Assembly: GCA_035526335.1 (NCBI GenBank)
Contig: DATLCN010000007.1
Coordinates: 1-64,000, forward strand
Reading direction: 5' to 3'
From: GCA-2861595 sp035526335
Lineage (GTDB): Bacteria > Actinomycetota > Acidimicrobiia > Acidimicrobiales > GCA-2861595
DNA: 64,000 nucleotides
In this document: positions 15,918 to 24,785 of the stretch, in pieces
Numbering within the stretch: the stretch's first letter is position 1
How the letters are laid out: each line of letters opens with the position of its first letter
Made by a program: the position numbers and the translations under genes
The notes under the pieces: model-generated
Seen by the model: the letters and a program-made list of their open reading frames with translations, nothing else
The model's database searches: none
Told to the model about the DNA's origin: nothing

Positions 15918-16181
15918 GTGAGCGTCCAACTCGAAGCAGAACAGATCTGGCAGGTGAGAGCTTCCTGCCGGGGCCCGCTGGCGGAAGTGTTCTTTCCTCC
16001 GTCGCACTTCGAACGCAAGGATGACAAGGAGTACCGCGAGCGCCGGGCCAAGGCCATGTGCGCGGGCTGTCCGGTGCGGCAGCCCTGCCTCGACTACGCC
16101 CTACGCATCCGTGAGCCGCACGGGATCTGGGGCGGTCTCAACGAGGCGGAGCGCAGGGACCTGCTGGCCCGCGAGGGCTGA
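15918..16181 (+). CDS. whiB: WhiB-family Fe-S transcription factor
   Basis: GTG 15918 follows AAAGGGGA at about 8 bp. The 87-residue product has the four cluster cysteines C17, C48, C51 and C57 (C-x30-C-x2-C-x5-C) and the GIWGG turn (69-73), all hallmarks of WhiB proteins, which bind a redox- and NO-sensitive 4Fe-4S cluster and act with the primary sigma factor. The basic C-terminal DNA-binding tail is short (ERRDLLAREG). The position between the ArsA-like pair and the PBP gene matches mycobacterial whiB4. Confidence 0.93.
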   Translation: MSVQLEAEQIWQVRASCRGPLAEVFFPPSHFERKDDKEYRERRAKAMCAGCPVRQPCLDYALRIREPHGIWGGLNEAERRDLLAREG

Positions 16182-16189
16182 CAACCCGG

Positions 16190-17959
16190 CTAGGACGCGT
16201 CGGGCAGGCGGGGCCCGCCGATACGGAGGTCGCCCCGCCGGCGGGTGACGCCGGCGGCGTCGAGGTGGGCCAGGACCGGGAGTATGTACCTGCGGCTCGT
16301 GCCCAGCGCGTCGCGCACCTGGGCCACCGTGAGACCCTCGGGTGAGGTGGCGAGAAGGCGGGCCACCACGCGCCCCGCTTCCTCCAGCGCCGCCGGCGCG
16401 AACCACACGCCTTCCCTTTCCACCGCCAGCCCCCGCCGGGCCAGCTCCCGGAGCTCGGCCCGGTCGACACCGTCGGGAGGCGGAGGAGAGAACGGGGCAC
16501 CTTCCAGGGCGGCCAGGTACGGATGGTCCGCCAGCGGATCGCTCGCGGAACCGGCATCGCCGTCGGCTCCGGTCCGCTTGGCCCGGCCCGCGTCCACCAC
16601 CACACCCTCCATGTCCGCCAGCAGGGCCCGCTCCCGCTCGCTCAGGCCGGCGACATCCAGGCCCAGCGAGCCGGCGCCCTCCACCGCGGCTGCCAATCGC
16701 TCCTCGGTCGCGGTCCGCAGGGCCGGATCCACCACCCAGCGCCCGCCCAGCGTCGCAGACCGGCGCTCGCCGGTCAGCCGCTCCAGCACGCCGGCCTCGA
16801 CCCACCCCCGCTCCGCCACGACACGGTCGACCGAGCGGTCGGGACGGGCCCGGTAGGCGGGTAGCACCGGGTCGACGTCGAGTATCTCACCGCCGCCCAC
16901 CGTCTCGGCCCGCCCACTCTCCCTCAGTACGTACCTGTCCCCGGGCAGTAAGGGCAGGGCGACGGGCAGGTGCAGGCGCACCAGGCCCACCGATGCCGGC
17001 GCCAGGGCCTCGGCGCCCAGCACCCGCATCCGCACCGGGTACTCACCCGAGCCGATGTAGGCCTGGTAGGCGCCCCGGCGGGAGACGTCGTGGTCGACGG
17101 AGGCCAGCACGGTGAGCGAGCAGTCGACCCGGCGGGTCGGCGCCCACTGGTCGGCGCGGACCAGGGCGTGGCCCCGGTCCACCTCGTCGTGGTGGATGCC
17201 GGCCAGGTTGACGGCCAGGCGCCGGCCGGGTGAGGCGGTGTCCAGCGTGGACTTGTGGCTCTGGAGGCTCCGCACGCGGGCCCGCCGCCCGCCCGCCGCC
17301 GCTGAGGGCGAGGAGCCGCCGACCACCACCACCTCGTCGTCCACCGCCAGCGCTCCGCCCGCCAGAGTGCCGGTCACCACCGTCCCCGAGCCCTTGGCCG
17401 CGAAGGACCGGTCGACCCACAGCCGCGGGCGTCCCCGATCCGGAGCGGTGGGCGTGACCGCCAGCATCCGGTCGAGCGCCGCCTGCAACTCGGTGAGGCC
17501 CGTGCCGGCCAGAGAGTCCACGTCGACCACGTGGGCGTCCTCGAGGAACGTGCCCTTGAGGTGGTCGGCCAGCTCCAGGTGGGCGAGCTCGAGCCACTCG
17601 TCGTCCACCAACCCGACCTTGGTCAGGGCGACAAGACCGTGCTCCACTCCGAGAACCTCGAGGATGCGGAGGTGCTCCTCGGACTGGGGCTTCCAGCCCT
17701 CGGTGGCGGCCACGACGAACAGCGAAGCGTCCACCGCGCCTACGCCGGCCAGCATGTTCTTGATGAACCGCACGTGGCCGGGCACGTCGACGAAGGCCAG
17801 CTCACGGCCACCCGGCAGCCTGGTCCAGGCGAAGCCGAGGTCGATGGTGAGACCCCGCGCCTTCTCCTCGGCGAAGCGGTCGGGGTCCATGCCCGTCAGG
17901 GCGAGCACGAGGGTCGACTTGCCGTGGTCGACGTGACCGGCGGTTGCGACGACGTGCAC
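16190..17959 (-). CDS. selB: Selenocysteine-specific elongation factor SelB
   Basis: The 589-residue GTPase begins with GHVDHGKST (8-16), has DVPGH at 58-62 and TKVGLVD in the place of the usual NKxD, a substitution typical of SelB. After domains II and III (to about 350) the C-terminal third forms winged-helix repeats (ending TSPEGLTVAQVRDALGTSR), which in SelB bind the SECIS hairpin of selenoprotein mRNAs. It delivers Sec-tRNA(Sec) to the ribosome at UGA codons. It lies 27 bp downstream of selA in one operon. The GTG start directly precedes the first beta strand. Confidence 0.95.
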   Translation of the reverse strand: MHVVATAGHVDHGKSTLVLALTGMDPDRFAEEKARGLTIDLGFAWTRLPGGRELAFVDVPGHVRFIKNMLAGVGAVDASLFVVAATEGWKPQSEEHLRILEVLGVEHGLVALTKVGLVDDEWLELAHLELADHLKGTFLEDAHVVDVDSLAGTGLTELQAALDRMLAVTPTAPDRGRPRLWVDRSFAAKGSGTVVTGTLAGGALAVDDEVVVVGGSSPSAAAGGRRARVRSLQSHKSTLDTASPGRRLAVNLAGIHHDEVDRGHALVRADQWAPTRRVDCSLTVLASVDHDVSRRGAYQAYIGSGEYPVRMRVLGAEALAPASVGLVRLHLPVALPLLPGDRYVLRESGRAETVGGGEILDVDPVLPAYRARPDRSVDRVVAERGWVEAGVLERLTGERRSATLGGRWVVDPALRTATEERLAAAVEGAGSLGLDVAGLSERERALLADMEGVVVDAGRAKRTGADGDAGSASDPLADHPYLAALEGAPFSPPPPDGVDRAELRELARRGLAVEREGVWFAPAALEEAGRVVARLLATSPEGLTVAQVRDALGTSRRYILPVLAHLDAAGVTRRRGDLRIGGPRLPDAS

Positions 17960-17986
17960 GACTACAGCCTGTCGGGGTTCCGGCCG

Positions 17987-19240
17987 CTACAGGGCGGCGA
18001 CGGCCTTGGCCACCACCGGGTCGTCGGCGGGGTCCACGCTGCGCAGGTCGAGGATGGTACGGCCTTCGCGCACCCGGGCGATGACCGGCAGATCCTGGGA
18101 ACGCAGGGCGGCGCTGTGGTCACCGTCGAGCGCGACGCCGGCGGAGGGAATGGTCAGGCCGGGAACCGACCCGCCCCCGGGTACGGATTCGCAGTCCACC
18201 ACCTCGATGGCCCCGCCGGCGGGGACGAGGGCGGTGGCCCGGGCACGGAGGGTGTCCACCGGAGTGGAGGCCATTCGCCAGAAGGGGATGGCGTCGCCGT
18301 CTCGACGCAGGTAGGCGAGGGCGACGTCCTGGAGAGCCCCGAGCACGAGGGCGCCGGGACGGAGGGCCCGAGCGAGGGGATGGCGGGCGCACGTCGCCAC
18401 CAGGTCCTCGGACCCGGCGATCACTCCGGCCTGTGGTCCACCCAGGAGCTTGTCGCCGGAGAAGGTGACGAGGCCGGCGCCGCCGGCGAGGGTCTGGCGG
18501 GCCGCCGGCTCCGACGCCAGCCATGCCGGCGGCCCACCCTCGAGCCACGGAGTGGCCGCGTCCAGCAGGCCCGATCCCACGTCGGCGACCACCGGCACAC
18601 CGAGTGTGGCCAGCTCCCGCACGGCGACGTCCTCGGTGAACCCCACGATGCGGTAGTTGGACTGGTGCACCTTGAGCAGGAGCGCAGGCCCGGTGTCGAG
18701 TGCGGCCACGTAGTCCCGCCGCCGGGTGCGGTTGGTGGTGCCCACCTCCACCAGGCGGGCGCCGGAGGCCGCCATCACCTCGGGCACCCGGAACCCGCCG
18801 CCTATCTCCACCAGCTCGCCCCGGCTCACCACCACCGAGCGGTCCCGGGCCAGGGCGGTGAGCACGAGCAGCAGGGCGGCGGCCCCGTTGTTGACCACCA
18901 GGGCGGCCTCGGCGCCACACGCCCGAGCGAGGAGGGCGCCGGCGTGGCGGTTGCGGGAACCACGCCGGCCGGTGGCCAGGTCGAACTCGAGGTTGGCGAA
19001 GCGGGCCTCCTGGTGGACGCCCAGGGGGGCGCGTCCGAGGTTGGTGTGCAGCAGCACGCCGGTGGCGTTGATCACCGGGCGCAGCAGGGAGCGGGCCGCC
19101 TCCTCTGCCCGCGCTCTGGCCGACTCCGGATCGCCCGCGGCAACGGCCGCTCGCGCCGCGTCCACCAGCAGGGGCTGGGGAATTCCGATATCCGCCAGTT
19201 CCCGGGCCAGGGCGTCGACCGAGGGAGGATGCGCGGCCAC
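17987..19240 (-). CDS. selA: L-seryl-tRNA(Sec) selenium transferase SelA
   Basis: This PLP enzyme converts Ser-tRNA(Sec) to Sec-tRNA(Sec) using selenophosphate. From GTG 19240 it has 417 residues, slightly shorter than enterobacterial SelA. Diagnostic features are RPVINATGVLLHTNLGRAPL in the N-terminal half, VEVGTTNRT, and the PLP-lysine loop FSGDKLLGGPQAG (lysine near 263). It forms an operon with selB. The start overlaps the divergent Rieske gene only in their upstream regions. The cognate tRNA-Sec is found at 43.4 kb; selD is not in the window. Confidence 0.95.
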   Translation of the reverse strand: MAAHPPSVDALARELADIGIPQPLLVDAARAAVAAGDPESARARAEEAARSLLRPVINATGVLLHTNLGRAPLGVHQEARFANLEFDLATGRRGSRNRHAGALLARACGAEAALVVNNGAAALLLVLTALARDRSVVVSRGELVEIGGGFRVPEVMAASGARLVEVGTTNRTRRRDYVAALDTGPALLLKVHQSNYRIVGFTEDVAVRELATLGVPVVADVGSGLLDAATPWLEGGPPAWLASEPAARQTLAGGAGLVTFSGDKLLGGPQAGVIAGSEDLVATCARHPLARALRPGALVLGALQDVALAYLRRDGDAIPFWRMASTPVDTLRARATALVPAGGAIEVVDCESVPGGGSVPGLTIPSAGVALDGDHSAALRSQDLPVIARVREGRTILDLRSVDPADDPVVAKAVAAL

Positions 19241-19258
19241 AGCCGCCAGACTACGACG

Positions 19259-19570
19259 GTGCCCACCGTCCAGCTGTGCGTGCTCGAGGACCTGGAGCCC
19301 GATCGCGGCCACCGGGTCCGGATCGGAGCCTACGACGTGGCCGTGTTCCTGGTGGACGGCGGCGTGCGGGTGGTGGACAACACATGCCTCCACACCGGGG
19401 GCCCGTTGGCCGACGGCGCCGTGTTCGACGGCTGCGTCATCTGTCCCCTCCACGGCTGGGTCTACGACTTGGTGACCGGCCAGACCCTCGTGGGGCACCG
19501 CACCGCCGGCAACCTGGGGGCCTACAAGGCGTGGATCGAGAACGGCGCGGTCATGGCCGAGCTCGGTTGA
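19259..19570 (+). CDS. Rieske 2Fe-2S protein, NirD-like
   Basis: The 103-residue product is a single small Rieske domain with C43-x-H45 and C62-x2-H65 (NTCLHTGGPL, ICPLHGW), the ligands of a 2Fe-2S cluster. The size and the phrase LHGWVYDLVTG fit the nitrite reductase small-subunit or ferredoxin-like Rieske family. There is no signal or membrane anchor and no oxygenase partner nearby. GTG 19259 was chosen since it begins the first strand; the frame is open far upstream but that part is antisense to selA/selB. Confidence 0.8.
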   Translation: MPTVQLCVLEDLEPDRGHRVRIGAYDVAVFLVDGGVRVVDNTCLHTGGPLADGAVFDGCVICPLHGWVYDLVTGQTLVGHRTAGNLGAYKAWIENGAVMAELG

Positions 19571-19632
19571 CGCCACCGCCCACCCCGAGGCTGCACCGTC
19601 ACCACCCCGCCTCGTGGGAAGATCGGGCCGAA

Positions 19633-21924
19633 ATGACGCCGCCCCTGGTGCGCAGCGCGCTGCGTTCCGTCGCCCTCTTCCTCGTCTGCTCCTTCGCCGT
19701 TCCCATCACGGTGGCCGCCACTGTCATGGCCATGTTCATCTTCGCCCCGCTGCCCGCGGTGCTGCCGCAGGCCCGGCCCACCGTCGAGTCCCGCATCAGC
19801 CGCGTCTACGCCATCGACGCCAAGGGCCAGCCCATGGAGATCGGCGCCTTCCGCGAGTACGAGCAGAACGTGCCGGTCAAGAAGGCGGACATCCCCGAGA
19901 TCCTCAAGAAGGCGGTCGTCGCCGCTGAGGACAGGGGTTTCTACAACCACGGCGGGATCGACCCCCGCGGCAGCCTCCGGGCGGTGTGGGCCGACCTGCG
20001 GAACAAGAACCTGGCCCAGGGAGGGTCCACCATCACCCAGCAGTACGTGAAGAACGCCTACGTCGGCGAGGACCGCACCTTCGTGCGCAAGATCCGTGAG
20101 GCGGTGCTGGCCAGCCAGCTCGACCGCCAGGTCGACAAGGAGGAGATCCTCTTCAAGTACCTCTCCAACATCTACCTGGGCGAGGGGATCTACGGGGTCG
20201 GGGCCGCGGCCGAGAGCTACTTCCGCAAGGCGGTCGCCGAGCTCGACGTGTCGGAGGCGGCCATGCTCGCCGGCCTCATCCCGGCCCCTAGCCGCTACGA
20301 GCCACGGGGAAATCCGGCGCTGGCCGAGAGCAAGCGCCGCCTGGTCCTGACCAAGATGCTGGGCGAGGGCTACATCACCAGGGCTCAGTACGACGAGGCG
20401 CTCACCCGCCCGGTGTGGCTGGCCGGCAGTGGTGCGGCGCCCGGCCCGGTCACGGTGGTGCACCCGTCGCAGAGACAGAACACGCGCTATCCCTTCTTCG
20501 TCGACTTCGTCCGCCGGTACCTCGAGGAGCGCTACGGCCAGGACAAGGTGTTCCGAGGTGGGCTCGAGATCACCGTGACGCTCGACCCGGTCCTGCAGGA
20601 GCAGGCCGAAGCGTCGGTGTCCGAAGCGCTCAAGGGCACGGCCGCCCCCCTGGAGATGTCGCTGGTGGCGGTGGAGCCGCCCACCGGCTACGTGAAGGCG
20701 TTGGTCGGGGGCAGGGACTTCGCCGCCTCGCAGGTGAACCTGGCCCTCGGCGGGTGCCCGGGCCGGGCCCGCGACCCGCAACTGAAGGTCGAGGTGGTGC
20801 CGCCATGTCTGGACGGCAAGTTCGTCGAGGGCGGCGGCACCGGTCGCCAGCCCGGGTCGTCGTTCAAGCCCTTCGTGCTGGCCGCCGCCCTTGCGAGGGG
20901 CTTCCTCCCCACAAAGGTGTACCCGGCGCCGAGGGTGTTCCGGATCCCGGACTGCAAGGTGAGCGCCACCAACAAGTGCACCATCGGCAACAACGAGGGC
21001 GGTGGTGGGGGGAGTGCCACCTTGGAGCGGGCCACGGCCTCCTCCATCAACACCGTCTTCGCGCAGCTTGTGCGCGACGTGGGCTGCAAGGAGACGGCCG
21101 AGATGGCCCGTGACCTCGGTATCACTTCCGCCTGGTACAGCCCGAGCTTCCACACCTGCAGCGGCACCTACGCCCTGGGCGTGATCGACGTGTCTCCACT
21201 CGACATGGCGTCCTCGTTCGGGGTCTTCGCAGCCAGGGGAGAGCGGGCCGAGCCGACCCCCGTGCTCGAGGTGGCCGAGACGGTGGACGGCAAGCGGCGG
21301 GTCCTGGAGGACAACACCAGGCCGGCGCTCAACCGCGTCCTCGACGAGCTCATCGCCGACGCCACCACCGACATCCTCAAGCAGGTCGTGACCTCGGGCA
21401 CCGGACGCGCCGCCGCCATCGGACGCCCGGCGGCGGGCAAGACGGGCACCAGCCAGAACTTCTCAAACGCCTGGTTCGTGGGCTACACACCCACGTTGAG
21501 CACCTCCGTCTGGCTCGGCTACTCCAAGGACCAGAAGACGCCGCTGCGCAACATCCGTGGCATCGACAAGGTCTACGGCGGCACCATCCCCGCGCAGACG
21601 TGGAAGCGGTTCATGACCCAGGCCCTGGCCGGCGTTCCGGTCACGGAGTTCACCGACGCCGCACCCATCAAGGATCTGGCCGCCGCCCTGCGCCGCGATG
21701 CCCGGGGCGGGTTCGATCCGGGTGAACGCCGCAAGCAGTCCGAACCCGATCCCGGAGGCAAGTACCTGGTGGAGCCGGCGCCGCCGCCGGTCGAGGCGCC
21801 CGTTGCCGGCGTGCAGTTCGCGCCGGCGCCGGGAGCCACGCCCTCACCGGGCACCGCCGGCGCGCCGGTGCCGTCCACCACGACCACCACCACGACGAGG
21901 CCCCTGCTGTTGCCGCGCAACTGA
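19633..21924 (+). CDS. ponA: Bifunctional class A penicillin-binding protein, PonA2-like
   Basis: The 763-residue protein has an N-terminal membrane anchor (about 10-40), a GT51 glycosyltransferase domain (EDRGFYNHGG near 100, GGSTITQQY near 130) and a transpeptidase domain with SxxK in GSSFKPF (near 412), SIN (near 471) and KTGTS (near 603). It polymerises and cross-links peptidoglycan at the outer membrane face. Several extra cysteines (GGCPG, PPCLDG, DCKV, NKC) in the transpeptidase part may form disulfides. The C-terminus is a proline/threonine-rich tail without a PASTA domain. It lies downstream of whiB and the sel genes; in mycobacteria ponA2 directly follows whiB4. Confidence 0.92.
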   Translation: MTPPLVRSALRSVALFLVCSFAVPITVAATVMAMFIFAPLPAVLPQARPTVESRISRVYAIDAKGQPMEIGAFREYEQNVPVKKADIPEILKKAVVAAEDRGFYNHGGIDPRGSLRAVWADLRNKNLAQGGSTITQQYVKNAYVGEDRTFVRKIREAVLASQLDRQVDKEEILFKYLSNIYLGEGIYGVGAAAESYFRKAVAELDVSEAAMLAGLIPAPSRYEPRGNPALAESKRRLVLTKMLGEGYITRAQYDEALTRPVWLAGSGAAPGPVTVVHPSQRQNTRYPFFVDFVRRYLEERYGQDKVFRGGLEITVTLDPVLQEQAEASVSEALKGTAAPLEMSLVAVEPPTGYVKALVGGRDFAASQVNLALGGCPGRARDPQLKVEVVPPCLDGKFVEGGGTGRQPGSSFKPFVLAAALARGFLPTKVYPAPRVFRIPDCKVSATNKCTIGNNEGGGGGSATLERATASSINTVFAQLVRDVGCKETAEMARDLGITSAWYSPSFHTCSGTYALGVIDVSPLDMASSFGVFAARGERAEPTPVLEVAETVDGKRRVLEDNTRPALNRVLDELIADATTDILKQVVTSGTGRAAAIGRPAAGKTGTSQNFSNAWFVGYTPTLSTSVWLGYSKDQKTPLRNIRGIDKVYGGTIPAQTWKRFMTQALAGVPVTEFTDAAPIKDLAAALRRDARGGFDPGERRKQSEPDPGGKYLVEPAPPPVEAPVAGVQFAPAPGATPSPGTAGAPVPSTTTTTTTRPLLLPRN

Positions 21925-21954
21925 ACCGGCGCCGGCCGTCGGGGCGAGGCCAGG

Positions 21955-22872
21955 CTACCGCTTGTCGCCCCGGCCGACTCTGTCGCCTTCGGGGCACTTG
22001 ACCACCTTTTCGCAAGCGGCCCTTATCAGCGGAGCGAAGAACACCCCGTCGCTGGAGAACCCCAGAGGGGCGTAGGCCCGTGACGCGACGGCCAGAACGG
22101 CCCCTTCGGAGGTGATGATGGGGCCGCCCTGGAACGACTGGCCCACCCCCGCGTCATGTTGCAGTCCGGCTCCCGAGACGTCGGCCACGAACCCTTGGGT
22201 AATGGATCCTCCCGCTCCGCCCAGTCCCGAGACGACGAAGATGCGCTCGCCCGTCTTCACCACGGGCTCCTGGTCGGCGAAGCGGAGTCTGGGGACGCTG
22301 CCCTTGGCCAGCACGAGGAGTGCCAGATCCTTGTCCTCCTGCCAGGTCCACAGCTCCACCTTGAACTCGTCGCTGCCCTGCCGGACCTGGATTCCCGGGC
22401 CTGGCTTGTGGGTCGCCGCCCTGATGGTGTTGTAGGATGTGATCAGCAGCGTCTGCTCCGAGTCGGAAGCCACCGCGAAGGCGGTCCCCACCGACGGCTG
22501 TCCGGCCTCGTCCAAGGTGTTCACGAAGAACAACGACGGGCGCACCTTCTTCACCAGCGCGTCAAGGGTCTCGCCTTCGGCCCGGATCCGCCGCAGCGGC
22601 TCGAGCTCCTTCTGGATCTCGGTCTTGGCGTTCTGGCGCTCGGCGTCGATCGTCTTGGTCGCGGCCTGGAACCTCTTGTCGAACCCCTCGAGGAAGGTGG
22701 CCACCCGCTGCTCCGTCTTGTCCTTCTTGAACTCGTAGTACGAGTAGAACGCCACTCCGCTGGCCGCGCTCCCGACTGCAAAGGCGAGGATCAGCACCGC
22801 CATGCCGAGCACGGTCCTCGGCAGCACCAGCACCCGCTGCGTTGACCGCTTATTACCCGTCGGCGGCGCCAT
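21955..22872 (-). CDS. Membrane-anchored trypsin-like pseudoprotease
   Basis: The 305-residue protein has one N-terminal membrane segment (about 18-45), a helical, probably coiled-coil region (50-105) and a chymotrypsin/HtrA-like domain (about 108-290). The fold is recognised by VGTAFAVAS, KDLALLVL (Asp182) and FQGGPII. However, the histidine motif reads LITSYNTI, with Asn148 where His is expected, and the serine motif GNSGGP is SFQGGP, with Gln248 for Ser. Two of three catalytic residues are thus gone while the fold is kept, so it is likely a sensor or scaffold. It converges with the PBP gene. Confidence 0.75.
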   Translation of the reverse strand: MAPPTGNKRSTQRVLVLPRTVLGMAVLILAFAVGSAASGVAFYSYYEFKKDKTEQRVATFLEGFDKRFQAATKTIDAERQNAKTEIQKELEPLRRIRAEGETLDALVKKVRPSLFFVNTLDEAGQPSVGTAFAVASDSEQTLLITSYNTIRAATHKPGPGIQVRQGSDEFKVELWTWQEDKDLALLVLAKGSVPRLRFADQEPVVKTGERIFVVSGLGGAGGSITQGFVADVSGAGLQHDAGVGQSFQGGPIITSEGAVLAVASRAYAPLGFSSDGVFFAPLIRAACEKVVKCPEGDRVGRGDKR

Positions 22873-23014
22873 CGGACGAACGTAGCCGCCCCCCTGAAAA
22901 ACCCGCGCTTTCGGTAATCGCGGCGTGGGAAGGGTAGAACGCCTATGACGTCGAAGTAGTTGCCCGTAGGCACCGTTTCGGTATGACCCGAGTCCAGAGA
23001 GGCAGGGCCCGCAC

Positions 23015-24772
23015 TTGTCCGATCACGACACCGGCCATCGGCCCCTCGTCACCCTTCCCGAGGCGGCGGAGTACCTCCACCTGCCGGTGGAGGCGGTTCA
23101 GGCGCTGGTCGATGCCCGCTTCCTCGAGCCCGCAGAAGGCTCGGGCGACCCGGCGAAGACGCTGTTCCCCCTGGTCGACTTGAAGGCCTTCCTCGCCAGG
23201 AACGCCGACTACGGCGCCGGCAACGTCATTTTCGACGACCCCGACGCCGACGATCCCCAGGCTCTGCTCGATGCTCTCGACGGCCGGGCCGAGGAGATGG
23301 CCCGGCGGGCCTTCGAGATCTTCTCCACCGTCTTTCCCGAGGCCCAGGCCTGGTCCCTCAGGCGCCAGGCCCGGTTCATCGAGCAGGCCAAGGGCCGGTT
23401 CGAGGCCATCCTGGCCGTCACCAGCCAGGGGGCTGAGGTGGACGAGGCGCTGGTGGGGGACCTCCAGGACGTCGGAGCTGCAGCCGCCTGGGACGGGTCG
23501 CCCCTTCCGCAGCTGCTGGTCGTGCTCCGGATCTCCCGGGACCTCGTGGTGCAGACGGCGGTGGGGCTGGCCGAGGAGAGGGGGCGGCACTGGGGACTGG
23601 CCTTGTCCCTGCTCCTCACCCGGGTGCTGCCGGCCATCGACCGCCTCACCGACGCTCTGGCCCAGGGCTACTGGGCGGCCATGGTGGACCGCCAGCAGGA
23701 GGCACGCGACCGCTACGAGCACGTCGTCGAGCATTCCTCCGACGGGATCTTCGAGGTCGATCTGGAGGGCCGTCTCCGCTATGCCAACCCGTCGCTGGCC
23801 ATGATCCTCGGGCTACCAGATGATGATCTCACGGGTAGCGAATTGTCCGAGGTGATGACGGCGCTGGATGGCGGCGGCCCCTTGGGCGGATTCCTCACAG
23901 GCGCCGCGGGCGCCGCCGCCGGCGTGGTGGAGGACTCGGGCCCGGTGCGCCTCACCCTGAGGCGGGCGGACGGAGTGCGTCGTGTGGTCGAGGTGCGGTC
24001 CATCGCCCGCCGCCGGCACGGCGAGCTGGTGGGCTACCAGGGCGTGGTCCGGGATGTCACTAGCGCCCACGACCTGGAGGCGGGCAAGAACGAGTTCCTG
24101 GCTCTGGTGACCAACGACCTGCGCAGCCCGCTGTCGACCATCATCGGCATCGGAGCCAACCTGGAAGCCGAAAGTGGAGACCTCGCACCCGAACGGGTCC
24201 GGAAGGCGGCGGCCGCCATCCGTGCCGAAGGCGAGCGCATTTCCCGCCTGGCCGACGACCTGTCCGACGTGAGCCGGCTCGAGGCCACCACGCTCCTGTT
24301 GAGCCCGCGCCCCACCGACCTGTACACCGTGGTCGAGAAGGCCGTGGCCCGCACCGGCCATCCCGTGGGTGAGGCGGGCGGCGTGGAGGTACGCGTGCCT
24401 CCGGGGGTGCCGGTGGTGGCTGATCCCATCCGCCTGGAGCAGGTGCTGGCCAACGTGGTCGACAACGCGTTCCAGCACGGCGAGCCGCCGGTCGTGGTCG
24501 AGATGGTCGACGTCGACAAGGGGATGCTCGAGCTCGTGGTCACCGACCGCGGCGGCGGGGTGCCCGCCCATCTGGTACCCACTCTGTTCAGCCGGCTGCG
24601 AACCCTGAGCCGCGTCGACCGCGATCCTTCCCGCGGCACCGGTCTGGGCCTTTCCCTGGCCCGGGGCATCGTGGAGGCCATGGGTGGGCAGGTCTGGTAC
24701 CAGGCTCAGCCGGACGGCGGTGCTGCCTTCCACGTGACCCTCCCGGTGCCCCGCCGCCGCCAAGGCGACTGA
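23015..24772 (+). CDS. PAS-domain histidine-kinase-like protein lacking the H-box histidine
   Basis: The 585-residue protein starts with an excisionase/MerR-like HTH (LVTLPEAAEYLHLPVEAVQA, 11-60), then a long helical region, a PAS domain (about 233-350, RYEHVVEHSSDGIFEVD) and a HisKA/HATPase module. The ATPase boxes are intact: NVVDNAFQHG, DRGGGVP and GTGLGLSL. The dimerisation helix reads FLALVTNDLRSPL, with Asn367 in place of the phospho-accepting histidine of the normal SHELRSPL. It therefore cannot autophosphorylate at the normal site. A TTG start is used. No response regulator is adjacent. The HTH-PAS-kinase combination is unusual. Confidence 0.8.
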   Translation: MSDHDTGHRPLVTLPEAAEYLHLPVEAVQALVDARFLEPAEGSGDPAKTLFPLVDLKAFLARNADYGAGNVIFDDPDADDPQALLDALDGRAEEMARRAFEIFSTVFPEAQAWSLRRQARFIEQAKGRFEAILAVTSQGAEVDEALVGDLQDVGAAAAWDGSPLPQLLVVLRISRDLVVQTAVGLAEERGRHWGLALSLLLTRVLPAIDRLTDALAQGYWAAMVDRQQEARDRYEHVVEHSSDGIFEVDLEGRLRYANPSLAMILGLPDDDLTGSELSEVMTALDGGGPLGGFLTGAAGAAAGVVEDSGPVRLTLRRADGVRRVVEVRSIARRRHGELVGYQGVVRDVTSAHDLEAGKNEFLALVTNDLRSPLSTIIGIGANLEAESGDLAPERVRKAAAAIRAEGERISRLADDLSDVSRLEATTLLLSPRPTDLYTVVEKAVARTGHPVGEAGGVEVRVPPGVPVVADPIRLEQVLANVVDNAFQHGEPPVVVEMVDVDKGMLELVVTDRGGGVPAHLVPTLFSRLRTLSRVDRDPSRGTGLGLSLARGIVEAMGGQVWYQAQPDGGAAFHVTLPVPRRRQGD

Positions 24773-24785
24773 CCGGCGCCGGCGC

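Noticed and set aside
17531..19258. A very long plus-strand reading frame antisense to selB and selA
   Set aside because: It is histidine/glycine-rich and shadows strongly supported minus-strand genes; only the last 103 codons (from 19259) form a real protein, the Rieske domain.
19522..21153. A 543-codon minus-strand frame within the PBP gene
   Set aside because: It is the antisense shadow of a clear ponA gene and has no domain motif.
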